DNA of 64,000 bases from Quillaja saponaria. Lineage: Eukaryota > Streptophyta > Magnoliopsida > Fabales > Quillajaceae. A model generated the notes under the pieces. It was not told the DNA's origin. It did no database searches and saw only the letters and a list, made by a program, of their open reading frames with translations. The position numbers and the translations under genes were made by a program. Location of the stretch: assembly GCA_029379385.1 (NCBI GenBank), contig CM055607.1:36639235-36703234 (forward strand), read 5' to 3'. Shown in pieces: positions 1 through 12,042 of this stretch (positions are counted from its first letter, which is position 1; every line of letters starts with the position of its first letter).

Positions 1-424
1 ACTAAAACAGTAAAAAAGCCATTCACAGCAGTCAGATATCATATATTTTGGACCTCGGCCCATCAAAAAATAGACCCTCACCCACTAATCCACTGATAGG
101 GAAGGCCTTATCTGATATTCACTTTTTGGTTGTCACTATGACACGCATTCGGACTTCGGTCTTTTCTTAGATCATTCTAAACAAACCCTTAAAGAATATT
201 AAACAAATAAATAAAAAAATTACATGAATATGATGACACGTCAAAAAAGGAGTCAAAATCACATATAGAAATCCAATCCAACGGCAGAGGTTTCAACACA
301 CAGTCTACGGTTATACCTAAAATAATTAATAATAATATCTAAAAAAAATTGAAAAACAAATAATAGAATTTTCCATTGTCCCTCACTTTCTCTCTCTACG
401 CCCCCTCTGTAGTCTCTACTCAAA
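1..424 (+). promoter_or_regulatory. Upstream region and 5' leader of the first AHL gene
   Basis: No open frame of note. The 60 bases before the ATG at 425 are strongly CT-rich (runs of TCTCTC), as is common in plant 5' leaders. The rest is AT-rich. I see no convincing TATA box, so the transcription start is not assigned. Confidence 0.4.
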
Positions 425-3400
425 ATGGAACCTAATGAAAGCCAACTCAGCTCATACTACCACCACCAGCACCAGCAGGGCACCACCACCACCGTTACCC
501 CCTCAACCACCGTCACCACCACAACCTCACCGACCAATGGGCTCTTGCCAAACACAGAAGGGCCCCACTTGCTGTACCCCCACTCTGTGCCTTCCGCGGT
601 GTCGTCCCAACTAGAACCCGCAAAGCGGAAGAGAGGGAGACCGAGGAAGTACGGGACCCCCGAGCAAGCTCTGGCGGCAAAGAAATCCGCGGCCACCTCT
701 TCTCATTCCTACTCTTCTAAGGACAAGAAGGACACCAGTGTGGGTGGTGGCTCTCCTTCGTATACTGGGTCCTCAAAGAAATCCCAGTCGTTCTCTCTTG
801 GTGGGTTTCTCTGAAAATTGTTTTTTTTTTTTTTTTTATCATTTGTGATTTTACTTTAACCCTTATGTGGGTTTTGCCGCATTGTTGATAAAGCCCAGTC
901 TCCAACTTTGAGAATTTGGTTCCTGCTGGACCTTTATCGTGTTCGTTTTAGTGGTTATTTGAAAAAATTAACATCATTTTTTTTTTTGTGATTGCTTGGA
1001 CTCCCGGACTATGTTGCGTATTTGTTTTAACTTTTAGGTGTAAGTTTAATGGAAAATTGTTTGTAACTCTGAGGTGCAAGTAGATTTGTTATGGGGTTTT
1101 ATTTATTAATAAAGATTTTGATCTCTTAATTATTGTTTTTCCGTGCATTGCATGTGGAAAAATCTTGAGTAATGTTTTAGTACATTATGTGCAAGATAGA
1201 GATAGCTAATGGATTTTAAAGATAATTCCTAATAGTGTGTTTCTGATGTTGCATCTTAAGCTTTGTTCAATTGGGTTTAAAGCACAGAATTTTAGCTGTG
1301 AGGACAGCTATTTGGTTGCGGGAAGTTCTATTTCCTAGAATAATTGCTCCAACTTGTTGATCTCTTTATGATGCTATGGAGACTGAAGACATAGAATAAG
1401 ACAGTACAATGATAGTATGATGCTTCAAGTAACCAATTTGCTGGTATGCCAGGACTATTTACATAAGTGAATGATCCAAGAGGAGATTGTGTCTGGCTTT
1501 GGAAATAGATGGTGAAACATAGTGAGATATGTCTTTTGTGGTTGGGATAAGATTGTCAGATTCCAAACATTAGGAAATATAAACAAAATAATCAAATATG
1601 ATTTTTTTAGTGAAAAGGGTGCCATGTGACAATACTTTCTAACATATCCTATGTTTGGTGTGTTACGGTGGATGATTGGATTACCACTTTCTAGCAGGAA
1701 GTCATATTTGAGGTGTAAATTCTAGTATATCTTGTTGATACTGATTAGTGATTTGATAGTGTTCAATAAATATCAATTATTTCTTCAAGAAAATATTTAA
1801 AAGTACTTGATACTTCTTGGTCCTGGGTACTCCTAAATAGGCATCATAGACTTACAGATACATAATGTTATTTCTTTTTCCTTTATTTTTGTAATGAACA
1901 CAAGGACAGATAGTGACCTAGATTTGTCATACTTGTTAGAATCTTACTATTCAAATCTTCTCATTTGAATCTTACACCAGCAATTCTGGATGGATGTTAT
2001 ATCAAGATAGCTTGTATATAAGGTTGGCAATGAGCCGAGCTAGCTAACGAGCAGCTCGCGAGGTGCTCAGAGTTCAGCTCATTTACTAAACGAGCCAATT
2101 TTGAGCTTTACCTTTGAGCTAGTTTAGTAAATGAGCTGAGCTCAATCTTTACAAAACTCGATTCGTAAGCTCGCGAGCTGGCTCGTTAAGGATAATTAAA
2201 TAAATAATTTTTTTATTTATATATTATATAATAATATTTATAGGTTAAAAAAATATTTATATTATCTACATTAATATATAACACATTCAATTTTATTAAC
2301 ATAATACTAAAAGTCTAATAGATTAATACTATTATTAATCTATTAGTTAATAATCCCAGTGTTTTAAATAGAAATTGGAAGCAAGCTAGAAGTTTAATTG
2401 CAAACCAGCTGGAAGTCAGAAACAAGAAAAAAAATAAAAATTAAATACAAAAAGTGATTTGGGAATTGGGATAGGGTTTCATTCATACACAACTTTCTCA
2501 TCTCTCGCGGACTCTCTTTGTCTCTCACTCTCATAGTCTTTTGCTTTAATTTTTTTGTTTTGTTCATTTTCTGTTCTAAAGTTTTTTTATTTTTTAATTT
2601 TAATTGAGAAATGAATACTGGGTATAAGATATGATACTTATGTAATGCCTCTACTTTGAATTGGCTCATGCAGGCAATGCAGGGCAAGGCTTCACCCCAC
2701 ATGTGATTACTGTTGCTGCTGGAGAGGTATTCATTCTTGACAGCCTTGAATTTTTAACGTTTAGCGTAGATGTTCATCAACTTATTTTTTAAACTGAAAA
2801 CCAATTCATTTAGCGGGAGCCCACTTTTCTTCTTTTATTGATAATCTCTGAAAGTAGGACCTAGTATGACCTCATATATAAGGAATGCATCTGCACATGT
2901 TTAGCATTGGAGTTATTTAGAGTAAATCACCATAATCTCCCCTAACGTTTATCAGAATTAAGCATAATATCCTTCTTATTTAACTAAGAACACTCAATCC
3001 CCTTGCCACTAAAAGTTGCCTAACTGTGTTAAATTAATATAACTATTAAAAATTAATCCTTGTCAAAAATAAAGTGAAGACTGTAAATGAATTTTGGATT
3101 GTCTTCTTCCTTCTGCAACTGATGCTATTCCAATATTACATGTTTAACATTTGAGTTATTTAGAGTAAATCACCATAAGCCTCCCCTAACGTTTAGAAGA
3201 ATTAAGCATAATATCCTCTTCATTTAACTAAGAACACTCAATCCCCTTGCCAGTAACAGTTGCCTAACTGTGTTAAATTAATATAACTTTTAAAAATGAA
3301 TCCTTGTCAAAAATAAAGTGAAGACTGTAAATGAATTTTGGATTCTCTTCTTCCTTCTGCATCTGATGCTATTCCAAAATCAAATTTACCTAACTCAAAA

Positions 3401-6244
3401 TCTTTAAAATCAGATTACCTAATATTACCATAACAAATTAATTCCAACTATTATTGAGCTTATAAATGCAAGACTCTGCGAACAGATTTTGTTTATTTTT
3501 GGTTTGAAGGGCCATTAGGCCTATGAGCTACACAAGGGGAGGTAGCTCTCTCCTTTCCAATAATCCGTCCATCCAGATGGGGTTCGATCCTAGATCTTGG
3601 TATCCAATGCCAAGAGATTTTATCAATTGAACCAACGGGCACTTTCAACTCTGCCAACATTAGCTATGCAACATTCACCAAATTTGATATGTGTGAGAAC
3701 ACAGAGACTGAGAGTTTGGTATGGTTCAAGATGGGCCTGTTATGGCAGTGCAATTGTGGCCGACATGGGGACTCTGGTGTTTCAGTGCTGATGGCAAGAT
3801 CAAATACCGAATGTTGGAATGTGGATACTTTGTTTCTGAATTGAAGAACATGGTGGGGGTTTAAGCTTCAAGGTTCAAAGGTTTTGGCAGCCATGTTTTG
3901 ATCAAGGTAACTGAAATAGGTGTAGTGAAGGGGCACAAGAAGGTTGCTGTTTTCTTAGGTTACAATAGAAATTCAGATTTGACTGAAAAACATTTTAAAA
4001 TCTTTCTAAAGATGAGAGTGCCAGGTTACCCCTGAAAGTGGGCCATCTTGTATGATCTAACAGAGTTAGATATATATCTCGATCTATCTTCTGATAAGCC
4101 AAGAGGTGCAACTACATTAGAATTTCTGCCAGCCGCTTATGAAGGAATTTTTTCTTTCTTTTTCCAGATTTCAAGAATACAAATCACAATGGTAGGTAGT
4201 TCCTTAGAGTTTGATATCACGGGTGTCCTTTCTCCATTGTTAGGCCTTTCCTTCCAGAAGCGGAACATTAGCCTTACATTATGTTGGCGATATACTGTCT
4301 TCTCTGGAAAATAATATAGTTTCCTCTCCCTGTGGCATACGAGTAGGGGTGCAGGGTTGACTATATCCTCTATCTACCCTCTTTTACCATGCAGATGTAC
4401 CTCCATTCATGCACAGCACAATACACTTTTATACACAAAAAAGGACATTTCCATTGAAGCTTATATTTGCTTTAGGGTATGTTTGTTCTGGTTAGGGCCT
4501 CCGCTTTTAGTGGGCAATGTGTATGATGCGTTCACTGTAATTGGTTTCCCACTAGAGGATGGTGCCAACTGCCAGTAAAATTAACTTAGCTTTCCTTTGT
4601 TTATATGATACTTTCCTAACATTGTGTGGGTAAATCTAATAGGATGTGGGCCAGAAAATTATGCTGTTCATGCAACAAAGTAAGCGTGAAATATGCATTT
4701 TGTCTGCATCTGGCTCAATCTCTAATGCCTCTCTCCGTCAACCAGCAACATCAGGAGGCAATGTTACATATGAGGTAAACGATTAATCTTTCTTCTCTTT
4801 TACCTTCCAGCAATATTTTGGAAGTATGATCTCATTTGAATGCTGGAGCAACTAATGGTTGAAAAATTTGTAACTAAATGTGGGACCTAATGTCCATCTC
4901 TTATGAGTTTTTAAGCTCCTTTGAGGGTTGAAGAATAAGACGAGTCTCTGAGTAAGATACCCATGCTTCTACTGGTTCGTCAGATTTAACTGCAGATAGT
5001 AACAAAACGTGGAAGCTCTTTTTGTCTGGATGTTTCCCTGAATAGAGTTTACATGTCATCTTCATAATGCATATGGTTGTTTGCTACTATTCATTGTTTA
5101 TATGTATTTCCATCCCTTATTCATTTACAAGTCAAAATTAAACTTTCATTTGCAGAGAGTCATTTGAACACTGAGTGTGAGACATCTTGAGAAAGCAGCG
5201 TATGTCTGCTTAGTCTCATATTCAATCGTGGTTGTTTTATGTAACGGTTTCCTGCTTGACATGATGTTAGGGTCGGTTTGAGATTATTTCACTATCTGGG
5301 TCTTTTATTCGTACTGAGCTTGGAGGGAGGGCAGGTGGTCTCAGTGTATGCCTATCTAGTACTGATGGCCAAATCATAGGAGGAGGAGTTGGTGGACCCC
5401 TAAAAGCAGCGGGTCCAGTACAGGTAATCTTTTAAAGTAACCTTTTAGTATATAAAGTTGGTTACAAGGGGTACTTTGACCTGTATCCTATATTATACTT
5501 CCTCGTAATTCTGGGGTCTTTCTTTTTGGAGTTGGGAAGAGGGGGATTGGCTATGGAGTTAATTGCACTGTTCAATGGTTTTTCTTGCTGTCTGTTCGGG
5601 GTAGCTCATATTGGTACAATAAGTGGTAATGTTTTTTTGGGTTTTGGTAACCGTTTGAAAGAAGAAAAACAAAAAAAAGGTGAATTATCCAGATATTCTT
5701 TGTAAAAGGTCATTTGCTGCGGGCTGGAAATTGACATTTCAGTAAGTTGCAAAACAGAAACCTGCTGGACTTAAATTGTTAATTTTCTCCTGCAGGTCAT
5801 TGCTGGTACATTTGTGATAGAGAGCAAGAAGGATGTTGGTGCTGGTGTTAAAGGCGATGTTTTATCCAGCAGGTTACCATCACCAGTTGGTGGTGAATCA
5901 GTATCAAGTGGAGGCTTCCGTTCAGCAGTTGACTCTTCCGGTAGAAATCCAATCAGGGGAAATGATGATCATCAAACTATTGGAGGAAGTCATTTCATGG
6001 TGCAACCACGGGGTGTTCACGTAACACCTTCACAGCCCACAGATTGGAGGGGTCATCCAGATGCAAGAAACACTGCTGGCTATGAACTGACGGGTACTAA
6101 TCCTTCAGCTTATGCGCATGATTGTGGTGGTTGAGAGCGGCTCTCTGAAACAGATATTCTTTTTTTATTTTTTTTGCAGGAAGAACAGGTCTTGGAGCAC
6201 ACCAATCTCCAGAAAACGGTGACTATGATCAAATTCCTGATTAA
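425..6244 (+). CDS. AT-hook motif nuclear-localized (AHL) protein, multi-exon clade-B type
   Basis: Six coding exons join in phase: 425-800, 2674-2726, 4643-4774, 5271-5423, 5796-6093 and 6180-6244, giving about 358 residues. All introns are GT-AG. The N-terminus is rich in His, Thr and Ser. Residues 68-76 are one AT-hook of the RGRPRKY type, followed by TPEQALAAKK. The PPC/DUF296 domain starts at FTPHVITVAAGE (exon 2) and runs through ILSASGSISNASLRQPA (exon 3), GRFEIISLSGSF and GGGVGGPLKAAGPVQV (exon 4) to IAGTFVIESKK (exon 5). AHL proteins bind AT-rich DNA in the nucleus through the AT-hook and oligomerise through PPC; they act as chromatin and transcription regulators. The intron-containing structure, RGRPRKY hook and lack of a second hook fit clade B; the N-terminal sequence recalls AHL14, from memory only. 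Introns 1 and 2 hold repeats (see separate entries). No lesion is visible. Confidence 0.9.
2045..2188. repeat. GAGCT-rich foldback element in AHL intron 1
   Basis: About 145 bp dominated by GAGCT/AGCTC words. Inner arms at 2074-2091 and 2122-2139 are a perfect 18-bp inverted repeat around a 30-base loop. Outer arms at 2045-2062 and 2170-2188 are complementary except for one extra base. The whole block can fold into one long hairpin. It looks like a foldback or MITE-type insertion; no target-site duplication was identified. Confidence 0.6.
2895..3380. repeat. Tandem duplication, two copies of about 243 bp
   Basis: Copy 1 (about 2895-3137) and copy 2 (about 3138-3380) share nearly all their sequence, beginning with GAGTTATTTAGAGTAAATC and ending near TTCTGCATCTGATGC. 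Scattered substitutions and small indels separate them, so the duplication is not brand new. It lies within AHL intron 2, away from splice sites. Confidence 0.85.
3490..3646 (-). mobile_element. tRNA-derived SINE-like fragment
   Basis: On the minus strand, from 3646 downwards, the sequence has a tRNA-like head: an A-box-like TTGGTTCAATTGATAAAATC, then about 35 bases later GATCGAACC, which fits the RNA polymerase III B-box consensus GWTCRANNC. The spacing is that of a tRNA gene, but the arms do not form a cloverleaf. This is the arrangement of plant SINEs. The left end and target-site duplication were not resolved. Confidence 0.45.
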
Positions 6245-8358
6245 AGATTGCTTTGGCGGGTTGCTTGAAATAGACATTTTGTCATAGATAGGTTAATGAT
6301 ATTTCTGCATCCTAGCAGCACTAATATGTCATGATGCTGTGTATAGTATGCAGCATTCATCAAAGGGTCATGGTCTCTAGGAGTTACACATGCATTTATT
6401 TGAAATATCGCTCTGCTTCATCTGCTCTTAGTGTATTTAACATCAAGTTGCTACGTAATACCTGCTTATTTTACTGGCCTGTTCTCAGGTTTATTATTTG
6501 TATTAGGAGTATTAAGGTAGTAGCTAAATATGTACCTTGGAATAGCTTCAGTAGTGCATTTCCTTCGAAATTTTAGTTACAGGCTGTTGTGACTGTGCAC
6601 ATCCCTGTGAATTGTGATATAGAATATGATTAGACTTTTTGGTTGAACCCATTCATAAAGTAATCTCCCCCCACGCCTACCCATTGGAACCTGTAGTTTT
6701 TTTGTGTGGTTGATAACGCAACTGTGGTTAAGGGTTCGGTGTCTGCAGCTGAAGTGGAACAGATAAGAGAGTCCAAGCTGGTGGGCATTGGAGATTCAAA
6801 CTGAGCGACCCAAAACAATCATTTGTGAAGATGGTTCTTTTGTCAATGGAGGTGGTAGTTGTGCGTGGACGGTAGGGGAATGATTTTGATTGATGGATTT
6901 TTTTATTTTTTATTTTTTTTTCCAAATAAAAAAAGTGGGTGGGAAATTGGAATATTGGACCTTTTCCTCTCAGGTCAATTTTTTTTATTTTTAGAGTTGC
7001 ACCATTAGAATGTACAGCACGTGATCATTTTTTTGTTGAGGTGCAGAATCACACGTGCCACCTTCTCAGTGCAATTTTAAAAATTTGAATCCAACGCCTC
7101 AAATACTCGTTTTTTCTTAATACACTTTACTAAATTATATATATATTATTTACCCAATAGTTTTGCTAGAAATATATTTGATACACTTTCATATTTATAT
7201 TTTTTTAAGGATACTCCTTGATTAAGAAAATAATTTGGGGTCTCTTTCTCATAAGAAAAATATTTGAGGTCTTTCAATTGTTTAGTGTTAAATTTTTTAG
7301 ACTCTTATTTTTAAAAGAGAATATTTAAAAATAATGTCTTGTAATAGAAGTCATTAATTTGTTTAAGTACTCAAATTATTGCACTTAATCTAGATGTAGA
7401 AACCTGACATTATTAATTAATTAATTGTTATAAAAATAGCAACCTACAAAATACACTGAATTTTGACACTAATGCTTCGTGGGTGTGACGAGGACGCAGA
7501 GAAAAGAGTTCGTCCAGGTTCTCTTCACAGAAATCTTTGTGGGTCCCACTACCTTTCTCTCTGTGCCTCTATACCTTTCAGACACCGATTTTTCTTATTG
7601 TCTTCTTCTTCTCTCTCCTCTCTCTCTCAAACTTTTTCCTTTGAATTTGCATTAAAAAACAAAGAGGGAGAAAGACACAGAAAGGGTAGCTCAGTATCTC
7701 AAGTCTCAAACCAAAATTGCTCGGGCTCCATCTCCACCTTAAAGACAGTTTTTTCATCTAGAGGACTAGAGGACTAGAGGATTGGTTTTATTTTGGGTTT
7801 GGTTTGTCTCGTTTAGGATCACTTGATTAATTGGAGTTGCGTTACTTTTAGAAGGATTAAGGTTGGTTAGGGAAAATCAGAGTTTGGGTTCTGCTTTGGC
7901 ACAGAACACGTGCTCTATTCTTTAAGTTGCCTTCTTCAAAACAGGTCTCTCTCTTCCTTTGCTATTGAGAGTTCATCTTTCTTCTAGAGTGAAAATTGTT
8001 GGCTTAATCTAGCTCTTGAGTTTATTGTTCTTGTCATATTGTTGAAGAAATTAGAAAGATTTGTTCAATTTCTGTCAAAAAGAAATACTGAGATACAATT
8101 TTTAAACAGTAATTCCGTATAGTAGAAAAATTGAAGAATGTAATCTTGGAGTTTGGGAAGATGTGTTTGCTAGATCTTCACTTGTCGCAGATGGGTATGT
8201 CGCTTATGAAATGAATTAGGTACGTGATTTAGATCTTGAAGTATGGCAGATTAGTAGTATATATCGTAGAAGTTTTGCTTGGGGAAAAAGAAATTTTTTT
8301 AGTATTATACTCTTGTGGGTTGGGGGGTCTTAATTTGGATTGCCTTATATTTTAATAG
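6245..8358 (+). promoter_or_regulatory. Intergenic region, promoter and long 5' leader of the ethylene receptor gene
   Basis: 6245-6600 is probably the AHL 3' UTR. Two ACGT-core sites lie close together: CACGTG at 7019-7024 and ACACGTGCC near 7053, of the G-box/ABRE type bound by bZIP and bHLH factors. 7550-7640 is CT-rich and looks like transcribed leader. A possible 5'-UTR intron runs from a GT after CAAAACAG near 7944 to TTTTAATAG immediately before the ATG at 8359. This is inference, but leader introns are common in such genes. Intervening DNA is AT-rich with no gene. Confidence 0.4.
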
Positions 8359-11191
8359 ATGAGAAGTTCTATAGTTTTGATTTTTTATCTCATCATCTCT
8401 GTTTCTGCCATTGACAATGAATATGGACAATGTAATTGTGATGAAGAGGGGGGTTGGAGCATACAGAGCATTCTAGAGTGCCAAAAAGTGAGTGATTTCT
8501 TTATAGCAGTAGCATATTTTTCGATCCCCATTGAACTCCTTTACTTTGTTAGCTGCTCAAACGTTCCATTCAAATGGGTTCTCCTTCAGTTTATTGCATT
8601 TATAGTCCTTTGTGGCTTGACTCATTTGCTCAATGGATGGACATACTATGGCCCTCACTCGTTCCAGTTGATGCTCTCTCTTACCATTGCCAAATTCCTT
8701 ACGGCCCTGGTCTCATGTGCAACTGCAATAACCCTTTTGACTTTGATTCCTCTTGTTCTCAAGGTAAAAGTGCGAGAGCTTTTCTTAAGGCAAAATGTGT
8801 TGGAATTAGACCAAGAAGTTGGGATGATGAAGAAACAAAAGGAAGCAAGCTGGCATGTTCGGATGTTGACCCGAGAAATTAGGAAATCTCTTGATAAACA
8901 TACTATATTATACACCACTCTTGTTGAGCTTTCCAAAACTTTGGACTTATATAATTGTGCAGTTTGGATGCCAAATGGGGATAGAAGAGAGATGTACCTG
9001 ACCCATGAGTTGAAACCAAGCTCTTCGAAGAATTTTCACCATTCTATTCCTTTAAATGATCCCGATGTATTAGAGATAAAAAAGAGTAAGGGGGTAATAA
9101 TTCTAAGTCCTGAATCAGCACTTGGAGTTGCAAGCTCTGGTGGATCTAGTGAGACAGGTGCTATTGCTGCTATTCGGATGCCACTACTTCATGTTTCCAA
9201 TTTCAAAGGAGGGACACCAGAGTTGGTTCAGACGGCTTATGCTATACTGGTTTTAGTTCTTCCCAGTGTAAACTCCAGGGTTTGGAGCTATCATGAAATG
9301 GAGATAATGGAAGTGGTTGCTGACCAGGTAGCAGTAGCTTTGTCTCATGCTTCAGTTCTAGAGGAGTCTCAGCTAATGAGAGAGAAGCTAGAGGAGCAAA
9401 ATCGAGCATTGCAACAGGCTAGAAAGAATGCACTGATGGCAAGCCAGGCAAGGAACTCATTTCAGAAGGTGATGAGTAATGGGATGCGGAGGCCAATGCA
9501 TTCAATACAGGGCTTGATGTTCTTGTTTCAAGATGAAAATATGAGCTCTGAACAGAGAAATATTGTTGACACAATGGTGAAAACCAGTAATGTTCTCTCA
9601 AATTTGATAAATGATGCAATGGAAATTTCAGCAAATGATAAAGGAAGGTTACCTTTAGAGATAAGGGCTTTCCATCTGCATTCCATGATCAGAGAATCTT
9701 CTTGCCTTGCCAAGTGTTTGTGTGTATAGAGGCTTTGGTTTTGAAATAAATGTTCAGAGCTCCTTGCCTGATCTGGTGATAGGTGATGAAGGGAGGGCTT
9801 TTCAAGTAATTTTGCATATGATTGGGTATCTTTTGAACATATATGATGGAGGAACTATCATTTTTCATGTTTTTCTAGAAAGTGGTAGTGGGGAAAAGGA
9901 TGATAGAAATTTGGGAGTGTGGAGATCACGCATGCAAGATGACTACGTATGTATAAAGTTTGAATTTGAAATCATTGAGACAAGTGTTCAGTCAGATGTA
10001 TCAGTTTCAACTGTGCTTTATGCTGGTAAGAGACACTACAACAATGAACTTAACAAGGGTCTTAGCTTCAGTTTGTGCAAAAAGTTAGTGCAGGTAGGTG
10101 CCTCATTTTTTTTCTTTAAAATCCATTTGCCACTCTCTCCTTGATTGTCGTTGTTGTATATAAAAGCTGCATTCATAATAGGGAATTAGATAATTCACTT
10201 CTAAGTTGTATTTGTTCTAAACAATACAAAATAAAAAAAGAATTCAGACATCTGTTTCCTGAAAAATTACTGATACCATGCTAAAATTTGAGTTGAGGGT
10301 GGGCACTCCATCCAAAAATGCTGGAAGGAAGGAACATGTCCAGACTTGTCCCCCGTGAACTTTGTCATTGTAGAACAAACATTGATTGCTTTGATTAGTT
10401 AAACTATCTAAAGTATGTAGGCACATTCTGATAATTTCCTGGAAAATGATATCATTTCTTGAAATTTCAAATATGAAAGAGTCATCTGTCCTTCTCTTGT
10501 TGGGTTGTGCTAGGTTCTTACAATTAGATAACGGTTTTGGGGTTTTATATGGGCCTAAACGAGCTGTGAATAATCTGACTCTGGTTATTATATATACCAT
10601 AATTTGATTGTTTTAGCAAATGAATTTTCAATATTCTATAATATGCAGATGATGCAAGGGAATATCTGGATATCCCCAAACACGGTGGGATTTGCTCAAA
10701 GTATGACACTTCTTCTCAGATTCCAGCTCCAATCATCATTTGGAAGAGCCATGTTTGCCCCTAAAGATTCCCCTGAGCATCCAAATTCCAACTCCCAGTT
10801 TAGAGGCCTAAAGATTGTACTAGCTGATGATGATGATGTTAACAGGATGGTGACCAAGAAGCTGCTTGAGAAGCTAGGCTGTCAAGTAACTGCTGTTTCA
10901 TCTGGGTTTGAGTGCCTGAGTGCTTTAAGTTCCTCTGAGAACTCATCCCGACTTATTCTTTTGGATCTTCAAATGCCTGATATGGATGGTTTTGAAGTGG
11001 CAACAAGAATTCGGAAGTTCCGCAGCCGTAATTGGCCATTGATCATAGCCCTGACAGCAAGTGCGGAGGATAATGTGTGGGAGAGATGCCTACATGTAGG
11101 AATGAATGGAGTGATTCGAAAACCTGTTCTCCTGCAAGGGATAGCAGATGAGCTCCGAAGAGTACTGCATCTTGCAGGTGAAAGTTTGTGA
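8359..11191 (+). CDS. Subfamily-II ethylene receptor (ETR2/EIN4 type), reading frame interrupted
   Basis: Two coding exons, 8359-10093 and 10649-11191, joined at VQ/MMQGN, the intron position I expect for this subfamily. Signal-like hydrophobic segment at residues 1-18, the dimer-forming Cys pair in QCNCDEE, then three membrane helices (about 45-66, 73-94, 106-130). Cys85 and His89 in LCGLTHLL are the copper/ethylene ligands. A GAF domain (about 180-335), a coiled coil, a histidine-kinase-like domain with [10 protein letters not shown] (His381) and a receiver domain ([27 protein letters not shown]) follow. The receptor sits in the ER membrane and represses ethylene responses through CTR1 until ethylene binds. 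Odd: codon 457 (9727-9729) is TAG, and the matching sequence continues two frames over as RGFGFEINV. Restoring two bases near 9725 would give about 759 residues, the family length. As written, the product stops after 456 residues, losing the kinase C-terminus and receiver. Confidence 0.9.
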
Positions 11192-12042
11192 CTTTGTGAG
11201 GATTAGTCCTGAGGAACTTGTGGCATGTAATTCTATTACAAATATTGTTGAAGTTCCCCAAGTCCAATATTCAAGATTCTGACTTAAATTAGAGATGTTG
11301 AAAGAAAGCTTAGTATTTATGACATACAAAGAATAGGCCTTTCATTTTGCTAACCATTTCTATGATTAAGCTTTATCCCTAGAAAGGACTTAGCTTTTTG
11401 CATGATATATTGTATCAAATTTTCACTTTCCATCTAGTAGAGCTGCTATGCACAACTTGACTCACAAAATAAAGAAACTTAGCCTTTGAGATGTTTTTTA
11501 TTCTTATTTTATGAATTGCCATAAGGAGACTACAGCACATACTATGGTTCTTTACTTATTGTATAGTATAAACAATTAATAATGTACTACCCAAAAAATG
11601 GGTGATTTAGCTAGTTATCATGGTTTATCTGCAATCCAATTGCTTCCTGTGAATCACAACCGAGTTAATATGGAGTTGGCTTGGTGTGATATCCTTAAAA
11701 GAAAAAAAGAAAAACAGAAAATCTTCAACCATTAAACTCAATTTATCTTACCACTATCTTGTGGGTTAAAGTTAAAAAAAATGGTTTCACACATTGTGGG
11801 CTAAACAAAAATGCTTTTCATAAAATACAGTCTTCAGAATTTAATTGGAAATTTACCTAATAAACAACGTTAGTTATTCTCTTCTGCTGTTTATGATGCA
11901 CTTCGAAACGACGACGTCCAACGTTAATTATACTCCTGTATTGTCGTTTGTGGATCGAAGGCTAGCGACTGGGGTGCCCTCCTTTGCCGCGCTGCAGTGC
12001 TAATCGGAGCGATTTTCTATTTGCTTCCAGGAGAGAGAAAAA
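11192..12042. other. Intergenic region between receptor and methyltransferase genes
   Basis: AT-rich. The first 200 bases are probably the receptor 3' UTR. ACGACGTCC near 11909, an ACGT-containing site, and GC-richer sequence from 11950 probably mark the methyltransferase promoter and leader. No gene seen. Confidence 0.4.

Noticed and set aside
3570..3646. tRNA gene suggested by the GGTTCGATCC box
   Set aside because: A- and B-box-like elements are present on the minus strand, but acceptor and anticodon stems do not pair; SINE head is a better explanation.
3597..3870. Possible protein-coding fragment in AHL intron 2 (e.g. frame with GKIKYRMLECGYFVSEL)
   Set aside because: Interrupted in all frames and not matched to a family I know; may be transposon debris next to the SINE-like fragment.
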